Positions 35,614 through 44,679 are shown, numbered from the stretch's first letter. The stretch: DNA of 64,000 nt from Acidimicrobiaceae bacterium (GCA_009845995.1 VXYK01000037.1:55275-119274); one strand, 5' to 3'. Program-made: numbers and translations. The notes: generated from the sequence alone by a model not told the origin.

Positions 35614-36292
35614 CGAGTGCTCCATCGGTACCGGAACGGGCTTCGTATGCGACGCGGGCAGCTCGCCGTTGGGCTTGCTTTATCGTGCTGCCTTCCCCGG
35701 TTCCGCACACATCGCCCCCGATGCTTACGACTGCGCGAAACAGCCTGTTGTGGTGCGGACCCGTCTGCGAAACGTCATACTCCGGTGAATCCAGTCCATC
35801 GCGGACCGCGGATTCCTGCAGCAGCGTCTTGTAATCGCGCGCACCAGGTTGACTAGCCGCTTCGTCTATACGGTCACCAAGCTGCGCAAGAACGAAGTCG
35901 CGAGCAGACTCAAGCCCACCGTCCACGTAGACGGCCCCGATGACTGCTTCGAGCGCGTCGGAGACAATGGACGCCTTGGTGCGTCCACCGGAGCTCTCCT
36001 CTCCCTTTCCCAAGCGAAGGTGCCCGCCGAGATCGATGTCCACGGCCAAATCAGTGAGTGTGGACGCGTTCACGACCGCGGCTCGTGTTTTGGCCATCTG
36101 ACCCTCGGGCAGATCGGGGAATCGCCGGTACAGAAAATCAGCGACAACCAGGCCAAGGACCGCGTCGCCGAGGAACTCGAGTCGTTCGTTGCTGGGTCCG
36201 CCATCATGTTCGGCGCACCAGGAACGGTGCGTGACCGCCAACTCGAGCTGATCGGGTTCGTCGAAACGATACCCGAGCCGGTTCTCGAGCAC
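35606..36292 (-). CDS. rnc: Ribonuclease III
   Basis: RNase III cuts double-stranded RNA in rRNA precursors and some mRNA leaders. The 228-residue product has the catalytic signature NERLEFLGDAVLGLVVAD near residues 35-52 and the second acidic pair in SDALEAVIGAVYVDGG. A C-terminal dsRNA-binding domain follows (DYKTLLQE, GSTIKQAQRRAARVAYEA). Length is normal. It lies between acpP and the MutM homologue and overlaps the latter by eight bases. It could act on the pnp leader hairpin elsewhere in this window. Confidence 0.96.
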   Translation of the reverse strand: MLENRLGYRFDEPDQLELAVTHRSWCAEHDGGPSNERLEFLGDAVLGLVVADFLYRRFPDLPEGQMAKTRAAVVNASTLTDLAVDIDLGGHLRLGKGEESSGGRTKASIVSDALEAVIGAVYVDGGLESARDFVLAQLGDRIDEAASQPGARDYKTLLQESAVRDGLDSPEYDVSQTGPHHNRLFRAVVSIGGDVCGTGEGSTIKQAQRRAARVAYEARSGTDGALDV

Positions 36293-36318
36293 AGATAGCG
36301 AACGCAGTGCTCAGCGCC

Positions 36319-36576
36319 TCAGCCCAGCTTTGCGGCGACGTAGTCGACGGCGTCGCGAACGGTTCGGAGATCTTCAAGATCTTCATCCTCGATCCGAAAA
36401 CCCGCTGAACGTTCAGCTAGTTCCTCTTCAAGAGCTTCCACAAGCTCAATCAGAGCCAGCGAGTCCGCTTCGAGATCATCGGCGAATGCGTCGCCCTCGT
36501 TGATCGACAGCGGCTCAATCTCGAGAATGTCGGCAAGCTGGTCCCTGACGAGAGCGAGGATCTCCTCACGACTCAT
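36319..36576 (-). CDS. acpP: Acyl carrier protein
   Basis: ACP carries growing acyl chains on a phosphopantetheine arm in fatty-acid synthesis. The 85-residue acidic product has the attachment site DDLEADSLALIELVEALEEE, with the serine of DSL near residue 41, and a normal C-terminal helix. ATG 36576 gives the typical MSREEILALV start. An in-frame GTG at 36627 would add 17 residues and itself overlaps an AGGAGG, so start choice is uncertain. plsX, its acyl-ACP-using partner, is the next gene upstream. Confidence 0.93.
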   Translation of the reverse strand: MSREEILALVRDQLADILEIEPLSINEGDAFADDLEADSLALIELVEALEEELAERSAGFRIEDEDLEDLRTVRDAVDYVAAKLG

Positions 36577-36705
36577 GGGAGCCTGTTCCACATGCGTTTC
36601 TGCGGGCAACTGCACCCTCCTAGTCACCAGGACGGTCCGATGCTATCGGAAGTCTCGTCTCTCTCCTCTGTCTAGGATTGAAATAGCATTGAATATGCTG
36701 ATAAT

Positions 36706-37698
36706 CTATCTATCTTGGCGGACCGCCGCAGACAGGTGATCGACCATCCCAACATCGACCATCTCCGCGGCGATACGGATGGCGTTGGCCATGGCATCCG
36801 CGGAACTCGAGCCGTGAGAGATGACGCACACGCCCTTGACCCCCAGCAACAGCGCCCCTCCCGTGGAGTCGGGATGCAACTCGGCGAGCATCGAATCAAG
36901 CGGTGCCGACAACATCTCCCCAGCCCGTCTCGTCTCATCGTCGGTGTCTATTGCGGTGAGCAATCGGCTGAGAAGTGCCGACATGGCGCCCTCCAGCGTC
37001 TTCAGGGTGACATTGCCGGTGAACCCGTCGGTCACGACCACATCGACCTCGTCGGTCATGACGTCGCGACCTTCAACGTTGCCAATCCACTCAGCACCGC
37101 TCGATTTTGCCCAGGTGTTTTCGTCGAGCAGTTCGAAACACTCCTTCACGAACTTGTTGCCCTTGCCCGCTTCCTCTCCGATCGAAAGCAACCCGACCTT
37201 GGGACGTTCGATTCGGAAGCGATCACGGGCGTAGACGCAGCCCATCTGGGCGAACTCGACGAGCCATTCGGGTCGGCACTCCGCATTCGCTCCCGCATCG
37301 AGCAGGGTCGTCGGCGTGCTCTGGGGCACCGGTACTGGTATGGCGATCGCCGGCCGATTGATCCCCCGTATCCGGCCCATGCGCAACAGCGCCGACGCCA
37401 TGGTCGCGCCGGTGTTTCCCGCCGACACCATTGCTGAGGCACGGCCGTCGCGAACCGCGGTAGCTGCACGCACCAAAGACGAGTCCCGCATGCGGCGAAC
37501 GCTTGAACCTGGTTCAGCATCCATGGCGATCACTTCGCTGGCTTCGATGACTTCCAAGCCGCCGGTGTCAACGAGGTCCTCAGGTCTTCCAACCAGGAGA
37601 ACCGGGATTCCCATTTCGGATGCGGCGCGTCGAGCACCGGCCACGATTGCCGCAGGGGCGTTGTCCCCACCCATGGCGTCAACCGCGATGGGCAGCAT
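36706..37698 (-). CDS. plsX: Phosphate acyltransferase PlsX
   Basis: PlsX makes acyl-phosphate from acyl-ACP for phospholipid synthesis. The 330-residue protein begins IAVDAMGGDNAP, the family signature. It contains SAGNTGATMASALLRMGRIRG (split here at residues ~92-112), VALLSIGEE-like VGLLSIGEEAGKG, and DVVVTDGFTGNVTLKTLEG. Length is standard. It lies three bases after rpmF on the same strand and upstream of acpP, the common rpmF-plsX-acpP arrangement. Confidence 0.96.
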   Translation of the reverse strand: MLPIAVDAMGGDNAPAAIVAGARRAASEMGIPVLLVGRPEDLVDTGGLEVIEASEVIAMDAEPGSSVRRMRDSSLVRAATAVRDGRASAMVSAGNTGATMASALLRMGRIRGINRPAIAIPVPVPQSTPTTLLDAGANAECRPEWLVEFAQMGCVYARDRFRIERPKVGLLSIGEEAGKGNKFVKECFELLDENTWAKSSGAEWIGNVEGRDVMTDEVDVVVTDGFTGNVTLKTLEGAMSALLSRLLTAIDTDDETRRAGEMLSAPLDSMLAELHPDSTGGALLLGVKGVCVISHGSSSADAMANAIRIAAEMVDVGMVDHLSAAVRQDR

Positions 37699-37701
37699 TG
37701 A

Positions 37702-37881
37702 TCAGCTGACGTCTATGGCCTGGCGGCCGGCGTACCACCCACAATTGCCGCAAGCCCGGTGCGGGAGTTTGATGGCGCCGCAACGCGGGCAGACGCTGCG
37801 CGGCGACGCCCCCAGGCGCCATGCCGAAGCACGGCGGCTCCGAGTCTTCGATTTCGACATTTTCTTCTTGGGGACGGCCAT
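37702..37881 (-). CDS. rpmF: 50S ribosomal protein L32
   Basis: The 59-residue product begins MAVPKKKMSKSKTRSRRA, the L32 start. A four-cysteine zinc ribbon follows (VCPRCGAIKLPHRACGNCGWY near residues 29-49). Four cysteines mark it as the zinc-binding form, which some actinobacteria exchange for a Cys-less copy under zinc limitation. It lies between yceD and plsX, as usual. ATG 37881 is fixed by homology. Confidence 0.97.
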   Translation of the reverse strand: MAVPKKKMSKSKTRSRRASAWRLGASPRSVCPRCGAIKLPHRACGNCGWYAGRQAIDVS

Positions 37882-38008
37882 CGCGAACCTGTTTCTTGCG
37901 AATTCTCTCAGGCCGAAAGTGACCGACCCGAGCAACAAAGGCTATCGACGCCCCGTGACGACGCCACCGCCAACACATCGATTAAGTCGGCGATGATAAG
38001 CCCATTGA

Positions 38009-38587
38009 TCACGCGTCGAAGGTCAACTCGTCAAGGGCCGACCAGCGAGGGTCCACCCGCGAGCCTTCGTCAACTGGGGGGCCGGTCGGGAATCTGTCCG
38101 GTGCCGGACCCTCACATTCGGTACGACAAAGCGGAGCGAGCGGCAGACAGAGCAAGGCAACCTCACGCAGCATGGGTCCCAGATCAATGCCGTCTTCTTG
38201 CGGCGCTTCGCGCAGCGCCCATGTCTCCCCCTCTGTCGGGTTCACCTCGAACAGCTCCTGAATCTCAGCTACCAGATCACCTTGAATGAGCTCCAAACAG
38301 CGTCGACAGGGCACAGACCAACGTCCGCGAGCGGTGCCGCTGACCAACACACCGTCGGGTTCGGTTCGTCGAGGATCGTGCTCTGATGCGTCGGCCGAGT
38401 CGACCTCAGAGCCGGTGCGCTCCAACACAAGATCCAGCGACAGGTGACCATCGACCACCGTTGACCGCATTCCGGAGTCGGACAACTCCATGTCGGCGAG
38501 CTTCGCCTCCGATCTGACAACCAGTCGATGTTCGGCTTGGCCGAAGAGCCCAGCCGTGTTCACCACGAATTGAGCGCCCCGGGTCAC
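38009..38587 (-). CDS. YceD family (DUF177) protein
   Basis: The 192-residue protein has the DUF177 pattern: WSVPCRRCLELI near residues 90-101 and LCLPLAPLCRTECEGPAP near residues 145-162, giving two Cys pairs for a metal. In other bacteria YceD family members are linked to rRNA metabolism and to L32 through constant genomic pairing. The start is GTG 38587, overlapping the previous stop by four bases (GTGA). The match to Rv2926c's position in the mycobacterial block supports the call. Confidence 0.9.
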   Translation of the reverse strand: MTRGAQFVVNTAGLFGQAEHRLVVRSEAKLADMELSDSGMRSTVVDGHLSLDLVLERTGSEVDSADASEHDPRRTEPDGVLVSGTARGRWSVPCRRCLELIQGDLVAEIQELFEVNPTEGETWALREAPQEDGIDLGPMLREVALLCLPLAPLCRTECEGPAPDRFPTGPPVDEGSRVDPRWSALDELTFDA

Positions 38588-39159
38588 TCGCGATCCTGGT
38601 CGAAGAACTCGTCTCTCTGTGGAACCTGCGGTTGAGGGGTCGGCTCCTGGGATTGCGTGGCACCCTGCATCCGCGACCTACCGAACGCGACCGAGCGGGA
38701 AATGCGCTCAAGCACCACTTCCAGACGACCGAGTTCCTGGTCACACCAGTCCTCGGTTTTCAAGCGGAGGTCTCTGGCTTCCTGCTCTGCTTCTGAGACG
38801 ACTCGTCGAGCGTGGTCGTTCGCCTCTTTCACCAGTTCAGTGCGCTGCACCATGCGCTGGGCGGTATCACGGGCCCGCGCGATCAACAGGTCTCCCTCTC
38901 CTTGGACCCGCGCCAGAAAGTCATCGCGTTCCTTGAGCAGCCAGCGAGCCGCTCGAAACTCGTCCGGGAGGCTCTGCACCGCCGCGTTAAGCAGTTCCAA
39001 CACCTCGTTCTTGTTGATTATCGAAGAGGCAGACATCGGCATCGGGCGTGCTCTCTCGATCAGATCAATAGCCGCTCTGAGGATCTCTTCTGCTTCCAGA
39101 GGACGGTACGCGGAGGGCGGGGCTTCAGCGAGAGAGTCTCCGGTGTCTTGATCGGTCAT
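38584..39159 (-). CDS. SepIVA/DivIVA-like coiled-coil protein
   Basis: The 191-residue protein opens with an acidic low-complexity stretch, then a short folded region (ILRAAIDLIERARPMPMS). A long coiled coil follows (about residues 65-165, e.g. QRTELVKEANDHARRVVSEA) and a Gln/Pro-rich tail ends it. In mycobacteria the gene at this spot (between coaD and yceD/DUF177) is sepIVA, a DivIVA-domain protein needed for septation and envelope synthesis. Orthology is inferred from position and architecture; the sequence itself is fast-evolving. It overlaps coaD by ATGA and yceD by GTGA. Confidence 0.72.
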   Translation of the reverse strand: MTDQDTGDSLAEAPPSAYRPLEAEEILRAAIDLIERARPMPMSASSIINKNEVLELLNAAVQSLPDEFRAARWLLKERDDFLARVQGEGDLLIARARDTAQRMVQRTELVKEANDHARRVVSEAEQEARDLRLKTEDWCDQELGRLEVVLERISRSVAFGRSRMQGATQSQEPTPQPQVPQRDEFFDQDRE

Positions 39160-39629
39160 TCGTATCGCTCTCTCAATCGCCGAGCCACGCTTGCTGGAAC
39201 CATTTTAGATATATCACCACCGAACCTGGTGAAGTCGCGTATGAACTTCGACGCCAGGAACGAACTGCTCGACGCGGACGGGATGAACAGCGTGTGGATG
39301 CCTGAGGCGGCGTTGTTCATCTGAGCCATCTGCAGCTCGTTCTCGAAATCGGACACGGCCCTCAGACCTTTCAAAATGAAGTCGGCTTCTATCTCCGTAG
39401 CGAGGTCGACGACCAGTCCCGCGAACATCCGCACCGTGACGTTGGGCAGGTGTTCGGTCGCCTCGCGGAGCATGGCCTCACGGTCGTCGAGATCGAAGAC
39501 ACCGTCCTTGGTGGTGTTGACCATGGTGGCCACGACAACTTCGTCGAACAGCTTCGCCGCAGTTTCAATGATCTCAAGATGCCCGTTGTGGACGGGATCG
39601 AACGAGCCGGGATAAAGGACACGGGTCAC
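39156..39629 (-). CDS. coaD: Phosphopantetheine adenylyltransferase
   Basis: CoaD transfers AMP to 4'-phosphopantetheine, the penultimate step of CoA synthesis. The 157-residue product has the nucleotidyltransferase signature LYPGSFDPVHNGHLEII near the N-terminus (TxGxxDxxHxGH type), KGLRAVSDFENELQMAQMN, and FIPSASSSSFLASKFIRD. GTG 39629 is chosen because it overlaps the rsmD stop by four bases (GTGA) and begins just before the first strand; the longer frame upstream is unlikely. Length is normal. Confidence 0.96.
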   Translation of the reverse strand: MTRVLYPGSFDPVHNGHLEIIETAAKLFDEVVVATMVNTTKDGVFDLDDREAMLREATEHLPNVTVRMFAGLVVDLATEIEADFILKGLRAVSDFENELQMAQMNNAASGIHTLFIPSASSSSFLASKFIRDFTRFGGDISKMVPASVARRLRERYE

Positions 39630-40165
39630 GGGACTTGGGTCTTTCGAGCAGCGGGGGCAAAGGCGAGCGTCACCACGGTACCTCCGTAACTGCGCACCCG
39701 ATGAGTATCCCACGTTTTGGGCAGATCGATTTCACGGTCCGATTCGATGGCGACGACCGAATCTGTCGGGTGAGCGAGCAGTTCCGGCCAGCAATCGAAT
39801 GAATACGGGGGATCCAGCAACAAGAGGTCGTAGGGCTCGGCGTGCGCTAGGAACGTCGACCCGTCGGCGGGTACGACCGTTGCTTGGTCCGCCAACCCCA
39901 GAGACGCAAGATTCTCACGCAGAATCTTCAAAGCCTGTCGATCGTTCTCGACGAACACCACTCTCGCCGCTCCGCGCGACAACGCTTCGATCCCCAGCGC
40001 CCCAGATCCCGCGAACAGGTCGAGTACGACCGCGTCGGTGATGGCACCGATGGAGTACAACGAGTTGAACATTGCCTCGCGTACGCGATCGGCGGTGGGG
40101 CGAATGGTTTCGGAGTCCCCGGCATTGATTCGTCGTCCACCAAGCGTTCCGGCTACGACACGCAT
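39626..40165 (-). CDS. rsmD: 16S rRNA (guanine966-N2)-methyltransferase
   Basis: RsmD methylates G966 of 16S rRNA in the assembled 30S subunit. The 179-residue protein begins MRVVAGTLGGRRI. It has RPTADRVREAMFNSL, the SAM site LDLFAGSGALGIEALSRGA near residues 45-63, and the catalytic motif LLLDPPYS. ATG 40165 is the standard start; a long frame upstream is out of keeping with the family. rsmD-coaD pairing is very common. A divergent small zinc-ribbon gene starts 36 bases away. Confidence 0.94.
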   Translation of the reverse strand: MRVVAGTLGGRRINAGDSETIRPTADRVREAMFNSLYSIGAITDAVVLDLFAGSGALGIEALSRGAARVVFVENDRQALKILRENLASLGLADQATVVPADGSTFLAHAEPYDLLLLDPPYSFDCWPELLAHPTDSVVAIESDREIDLPKTWDTHRVRSYGGTVVTLAFAPAARKTQVP

Positions 40166-40201
40166 GCATACCAGTGTGGCCCAACAAGGTACGGTCACCT
40201 C

Positions 40202-40366
40202 ATGGGTGCGCCCGAAACCATTGTTTGCGTTGATTGCGGAGGCAGGTGCGGGCTCATCTCCTATGCGCCCGACGAGGGGTTCGAACCGGGCGATATCGTC
40301 GCTTACCGCTGCGTCGACTGTGGTGACCGCTGGGACATCGAGTTGGTCGTCGACGACCTCGATTGA
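40202..40366 (+). CDS. Small zinc-ribbon protein
   Basis: A 54-residue acidic protein with two CxxC knuckles (VCVDCGG near residue 10 and RCVDCGD near residue 40) and an acidic C-terminus. The arrangement predicts a single zinc ribbon. No family named. It is encoded divergently from rsmD, with only 36 bases between start codons, and ends 23 bases before the recG stop on the other strand. Coding is supported by the paired cysteines; expression is inferred. Confidence 0.72.
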   Translation: MGAPETIVCVDCGGRCGLISYAPDEGFEPGDIVAYRCVDCGDRWDIELVVDDLD

Positions 40367-40389
40367 AGGCCACTCTTTGTTAGCTGCGC

Positions 40390-42528
40390 TCAGCTTTTCA
40401 TCAGGAACTCGGCTTCGTTGTCGCCGAGTATCAGATCGACCTCCACACCCAGTTCGGGATGGTCGGTCAGTTCCGGGTCCTGGGCGATGATCCCGGTCGC
40501 AACCTCGCGGGCGAGAGACACCCACTCTTTGTCTCTTCGCAACGATGCCAGGCGGAGGTCGTTTCTCCCCTTCTGCCGCTCCCCCATGATCGTCCCCTCA
40601 CCGCGTAGTTCGAGGTCTACTTCGGCCAACTCGAACCCGTCGGTGCTCGCCACCAGAGCCTCGATACGGGCTTCTCCATCGTTGGTGCTCGGATCGCCGA
40701 GCAGATAGCAGAGTCCCTGGTGTTCGCCGCGACCAACCCGCCCGCGGAGCTGATGCAGTTGCGCTATCCCGAACCGGTCGGCGTCGAAGACGACCATCAC
40801 GGTGGCATTGGGGACGTCGACTCCCACTTCGATCACCGTTGTCGCAACAAGCACATCGATAGTTCCCGCCCGAAAGTGCGCCATCGTCGCCTCTTTCTCA
40901 GCGGGCGAAACGCGCCCGTGCAGCAGACCCACACGCAGACCCGACAGCTCACCGCTCTGCAGCTCCAGATAAGTGTCCTCGACGCTGTGGACTTCGATGA
41001 CCGCGGACTCTTCGATCAGCGGGCAGACCACATAGGCCTGACGGCCTTGCGCGACCTCGTTGCGAACCGTCTCCCAGACCTCGCTTTCTGCTATCGGACC
41101 TTCGGCCCAACTGGTGATGATCGGACTCCGGCCAGGTGGCATCTCGTCCAGCACGCTGACATCGAGGTCGCCGTAAACGGTCATTGCGGCGGTCCGGGGT
41201 ATCGGAGTTGCGGTCATCACCAACACGTCGGGCACCCCGACCGATTCTCCTTTGTCTCGCAGTGCAGCTCTCTGTTCAACCCCGAAGCGGTGCTGCTCAT
41301 CGATGACCACCATGCCCAGCGACTGGTACTGGACTTTTTCCTGAATGAGCGCGTGGGTTCCGATCACGATGTCGACCTGGCCGACGATCAGGTCGTCTAG
41401 GACCTGGCGGCGCGCCGCCGCTCCGACGCTGTTGGTCAACAGTTCCACGCGCAGCGGGCGGTCTCCCAACAGCGATGTCGGGTCTGGGACCGACAGGTCG
41501 CCGAGCATGTCGCTCACGCTCAGGTAGTGCTGTTCGGCCAGCACTTCGGTGGGAGCCATGAAAGCGCCCTGATAACCGCCTTCGACGGCGGTCAACAGCG
41601 CAGTCACCGCGACCACGGTCTTGCCCGACCCCACGTCGCCCTGCAGCAGGCGGTGCATCGGATATTCGACGGCGAGGTCATGGGCGATCTCGGCATTGAC
41701 TCTGCGTTGCGCGTCGGTGAGCGCGAACGGCAGACGCGCATGGAAGCGATCGACGAGCTCGCCGGACATGTCGTGGGCGACCCCAGACATTCGGCGCTCG
41801 ATACGCGCCTTGCGGCGCACCAGTTCCAGCTGCACCCGAAAGAGTTCGTCGAACACGAGTCGGCGGCGGGCCTCCTGCATTTCTGCCATCGACTCAGGGA
41901 GATGAATGCCGTACAACGCAGCTTCGCGATCGACGAAATCGAACCGGTCGAGCACTTCACCGGGGACGGGATCGTCGAAGCCGCGCACCCGGCTTCTTTC
42001 TAAAGCACTCCGAATGAATCCCGCTAGATCCGATGTGGTCAACCCGACCTTCTCAGACTGGGGGTATACCGGGACAATCTTTCCGGGTTGGTCACCTATC
42101 AGATCAACAACCGGCGAAGTCATCTGGCGCTCCCCGCGGAAAAGCGTCAGCTTGCCGTGAACGAACAGTTCCAGTCCCTCCTTAAGTTGCCGCTCACGCC
42201 AGTGCTGGTTGAAGAAGGTGAGGGTGAGCTTGCCTGTGCCGTCGCCGATCACAACGTTGGTAAGCGTCCGCCGTCCTCTCAGCTTGCGGGTTTTGGCGCT
42301 TCGAACCGTACCCAGCACCCATGCTTCGTCGCCGACGAGGAGTTCGGCGATCTGGGCTTGTCGGGTGCGGTCCAGGTAGCGCCTCGGATAATGCTGTATC
42401 AGGTCGAGGACCGTTGAGATCTCTACGGCCAGAAGTTGCTCCGCGATTCGTTGACCGACTCCGCGCAGCTGGGTGACTTTGATGCCCGCGAGATCCCGCA
42501 ATGTCAGCGGGGGGTCACCGGCCGGCAT
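40390..42528 (-). CDS. recG: ATP-dependent DNA helicase RecG
   Basis: RecG remodels stalled forks and branched DNA. The 712-residue product has an N-terminal wedge/OB region (VLDLIQHYPRRYLDRT and VLGTVRSAKTRK). Superfamily 2 helicase motifs follow: LLQGDVGSGKTVVA (Walker A), VVIDEQHRFGVEQR (DEQH box), VLVMTATPIPRT, TTVIEVGVDVPNATVMV and QLHQLRGRVGRGEHQG. Length suits RecG. It is followed six bases upstream by the end of the YloV-type gene; together they parallel mycobacterial recG and its DAK-domain neighbour. Confidence 0.96.
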   Translation of the reverse strand: MPAGDPPLTLRDLAGIKVTQLRGVGQRIAEQLLAVEISTVLDLIQHYPRRYLDRTRQAQIAELLVGDEAWVLGTVRSAKTRKLRGRRTLTNVVIGDGTGKLTLTFFNQHWRERQLKEGLELFVHGKLTLFRGERQMTSPVVDLIGDQPGKIVPVYPQSEKVGLTTSDLAGFIRSALERSRVRGFDDPVPGEVLDRFDFVDREAALYGIHLPESMAEMQEARRRLVFDELFRVQLELVRRKARIERRMSGVAHDMSGELVDRFHARLPFALTDAQRRVNAEIAHDLAVEYPMHRLLQGDVGSGKTVVAVTALLTAVEGGYQGAFMAPTEVLAEQHYLSVSDMLGDLSVPDPTSLLGDRPLRVELLTNSVGAAARRQVLDDLIVGQVDIVIGTHALIQEKVQYQSLGMVVIDEQHRFGVEQRAALRDKGESVGVPDVLVMTATPIPRTAAMTVYGDLDVSVLDEMPPGRSPIITSWAEGPIAESEVWETVRNEVAQGRQAYVVCPLIEESAVIEVHSVEDTYLELQSGELSGLRVGLLHGRVSPAEKEATMAHFRAGTIDVLVATTVIEVGVDVPNATVMVVFDADRFGIAQLHQLRGRVGRGEHQGLCYLLGDPSTNDGEARIEALVASTDGFELAEVDLELRGEGTIMGERQKGRNDLRLASLRRDKEWVSLAREVATGIIAQDPELTDHPELGVEVDLILGDNEAEFLMKS

Positions 42529-42534
42529 GCGGGT

Positions 42535-44193
42535 CTACTCCAATCCGAAGAAATAGGGGTAGAGCGGCTGCCCTCCGTGATGCACCTCTACCTCCACATC
42601 GGGATGGTTGCGGCTGATCCACGACTCGATCAACGCGGTCGTGTAGTGGTCGGTGCCCTCTCCGGTGATGACGGTGAGCAACTCGTGGTCTTCGTCGACG
42701 ATCGCCCCGAGCAGCCCGGTCGCCGCGGCGACCAGTGACTCCTCGACTGCTTGGATTCCGGTTTTGGCTATACCCAGCCAGTCGCCGGTCGCAATGGGTC
42801 CTGCGTCGCTGGTGGCATCGCGCACGGCTTTGGTCACTTCGCCCGAAACGACACCGTTGAACGCTTCGGTCATCGAAGCGGCGTTCACGGACGCGGTCGC
42901 TTGGGGGTCATAGGCCATGAGACTTGCCAGCGCTTCGGTCACACTCGTCGTGGCGACGACTTCTACGGTGCGGCTGGTCTGCTCCCCAACCTGTTGAGCG
43001 ACGGCGATGATGTTCTTGTTGTTGGGGAGAATGATCACTTCGGGAGCTGCGACCGATTCGACCGCCGCCACCAACTCGGCTGTGGACGGGTTCATCGACT
43101 GTCCACCGGCGACCACAGCGTGGACTCCCATTGATTTCAAAATCGCAACGACACCCGCGCCGGCACCAACGGCCACAACCGCCGTGGGCACCGCTGGGAC
43201 CTCGTCGCGCTGCGCTGTGTCGCTGTCGAGTGCCGCTGCGACCCAGTCGCGTTCTTCAAGTTCTGCAAGCTCGTCTAGCAGGTCCGTGACCCGGATGTTG
43301 TGGGGTCGCCCAATCGCGATGCCGCATTCGATGGCTGCGCCGATGTCGTCGCAATGGATGTGGCAGTTGTAGATGCCTCCGTCGCCTACTACCACGATGG
43401 AGTCTCCGACTTTCGCCCAGGCCTCCTTGAAGCCGGCGATCTTCGGATCGGGGGCGTCAAGCAGGAACATGACTTCGTACCTGAGATCGGCGATCGACGG
43501 TCCGCCTTCGCCTCGGGTTGTTCCTGCGGACCGGTGATGGGGAGCGGGCTTTGAGGTTGCCTCCGGTTCGGGCATCGGCCGATCATCGACAACATGCAGT
43601 GCCGCGTCGTACAGCAGCAGGAGTCCCGCTCCACCTGCGTCTACGACTCCCGCGTCGGCCAACACACCCAACAGCGTGGGGGTTCGCTCAAGCGACGCAG
43701 CCGCTTCGTCGCGAGCCGCTTGAAGGACTCCACAGAGATCGGTGCCTTCGGTTGCAGCATCGGTGGCCGCCTTCGCCGATTCTCTGATCACGGTGAGAAT
43801 CGTTCCTTCGACTGGATTGCCGACTGCGGTGTAGGCACCCTTGGCCGCCGCGGTCAATCCTGTTGCCAGAAGCGGACCGTCGATGCTGGCATGCTCGGCA
43901 ACTACGCCGGAGAATCCGCGCAGGATCTGAGAGAGGATCACACCACTGTTTCCCCGGGCTCCCATCAGCGAACCGTGGGCGATTCCGCTGCACACCGAGG
44001 CCATGTCGTCACCGTTGCCGTCGAGTTCTTCGACGACCGAGCGCAGCGTCAGCGACATGTTGGTTCCGGTGTCACCGTCTGGAACCGGATACACGTTGAG
44101 GTTGTTGATTGCCTCTCGATGGTCGGTCAGGGCGTCGCGAAAAGTGGCGACGATGCCACGAAGGGAGGCTGCGTCAATTGAGTCGAGCGCCAC
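42535..44193 (-). CDS. DAK2-domain YloV/DegV-like fusion protein
   Basis: The 552-residue product has an N-terminal DAK2 domain with NNLNVYPVPDGDTGTNM near residues 30-46 (ATP/metal aspartates) and GARGNSGVILSQILRGF. A C-terminal EDD (DegV-like) half follows, with VVAVGAGAGVVAILKSMG and VIILPNNKNIIAVAQQ. This architecture is the YloV/FakA-like family; FakA phosphorylates fatty acids with a FakB partner, and whether this protein does so is unknown. GTG 44193 is chosen because GGGAGG lies upstream and it begins just before the DAK2 domain. The frame stays open upstream only through a 45-bp repeat array. It precedes recG. Confidence 0.88.
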   Translation of the reverse strand: MALDSIDAASLRGIVATFRDALTDHREAINNLNVYPVPDGDTGTNMSLTLRSVVEELDGNGDDMASVCSGIAHGSLMGARGNSGVILSQILRGFSGVVAEHASIDGPLLATGLTAAAKGAYTAVGNPVEGTILTVIRESAKAATDAATEGTDLCGVLQAARDEAAASLERTPTLLGVLADAGVVDAGGAGLLLLYDAALHVVDDRPMPEPEATSKPAPHHRSAGTTRGEGGPSIADLRYEVMFLLDAPDPKIAGFKEAWAKVGDSIVVVGDGGIYNCHIHCDDIGAAIECGIAIGRPHNIRVTDLLDELAELEERDWVAAALDSDTAQRDEVPAVPTAVVAVGAGAGVVAILKSMGVHAVVAGGQSMNPSTAELVAAVESVAAPEVIILPNNKNIIAVAQQVGEQTSRTVEVVATTSVTEALASLMAYDPQATASVNAASMTEAFNGVVSGEVTKAVRDATSDAGPIATGDWLGIAKTGIQAVEESLVAAATGLLGAIVDEDHELLTVITGEGTDHYTTALIESWISRNHPDVEVEVHHGGQPLYPYFFGLE

Positions 44194-44244
44194 GACGACG
44201 GATGGTACCTCCCGCAACTGGCCCGCGCGAGGTTCACCGTTGTC

Positions 44245-44424
44245 TCCCGCTCTTGTCGCTGCACGACGGGCCGCTCGGGCCCCGGGGACTCCCGCTCTTG
44301 TCGCTGCACGACGGGCCGCTCGGGCCCCGGGGACTCCCGCTCTTGTCGCTGCACGACGGGCCGCTCGGGCCACGGGGACTCCCGCTCTTGTCGCTGCACG
44401 ACGGGCCGCTTTTGGACCGGGGGG
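44245..44424. repeat. Four tandem 45-bp units between divergent genes
   Basis: Units start at 44245, 44290, 44335 and 44380. The first three are near-identical (one base differs in the third) and the fourth decays after about 31 bases. A 45-bp period keeps reading frames open on both strands. The plus strand would read ALVAARRAARAPGTP per unit. The array fills the space between the YloV-type gene and the cold-shock-like gene, in their shared promoter region. Confidence 0.93.
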
Positions 44425-44457
44425 CCGCTCGGGGCCGCGCCGGGGTACGCTCTGGGA

Positions 44458-44679
44458 ATGCAGGGAGTCATCAAGAATTTCGATCCGGGCACTGGTGACG
44501 GGGTCTTGATCAGCGAAGCCGACCTCAGCGACATTGATCTGGCCGAAGACGCTCTCGAAGGTTCGGTTTTTCGCATGCTGCGACAAGGCCAGCGTGTGCA
44601 GTTCGATCTCGACGAATCCGGCAGGGCAACAGCGTTGCGCCTCGGTTCGGAGATCGACATGGCCACTCCCGACCTCTAG
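44458..44679 (+). CDS. Cold-shock-domain-like protein
   Basis: The 73-residue protein starts MQGVIKNFDPGTGDGVLIS, which parallels the strand-1/loop pattern of cold-shock domains, and later has LRQGQRVQFDLDESGRA. The aromatic RNA-binding motifs of CspA are reduced, so it is a divergent member. Acidic overall. It is read divergently from the YloV-type gene across a 45-bp repeat array. Function as a nucleic-acid binder is inferred. Confidence 0.7.
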   Translation: MQGVIKNFDPGTGDGVLISEADLSDIDLAEDALEGSVFRMLRQGQRVQFDLDESGRATALRLGSEIDMATPDL

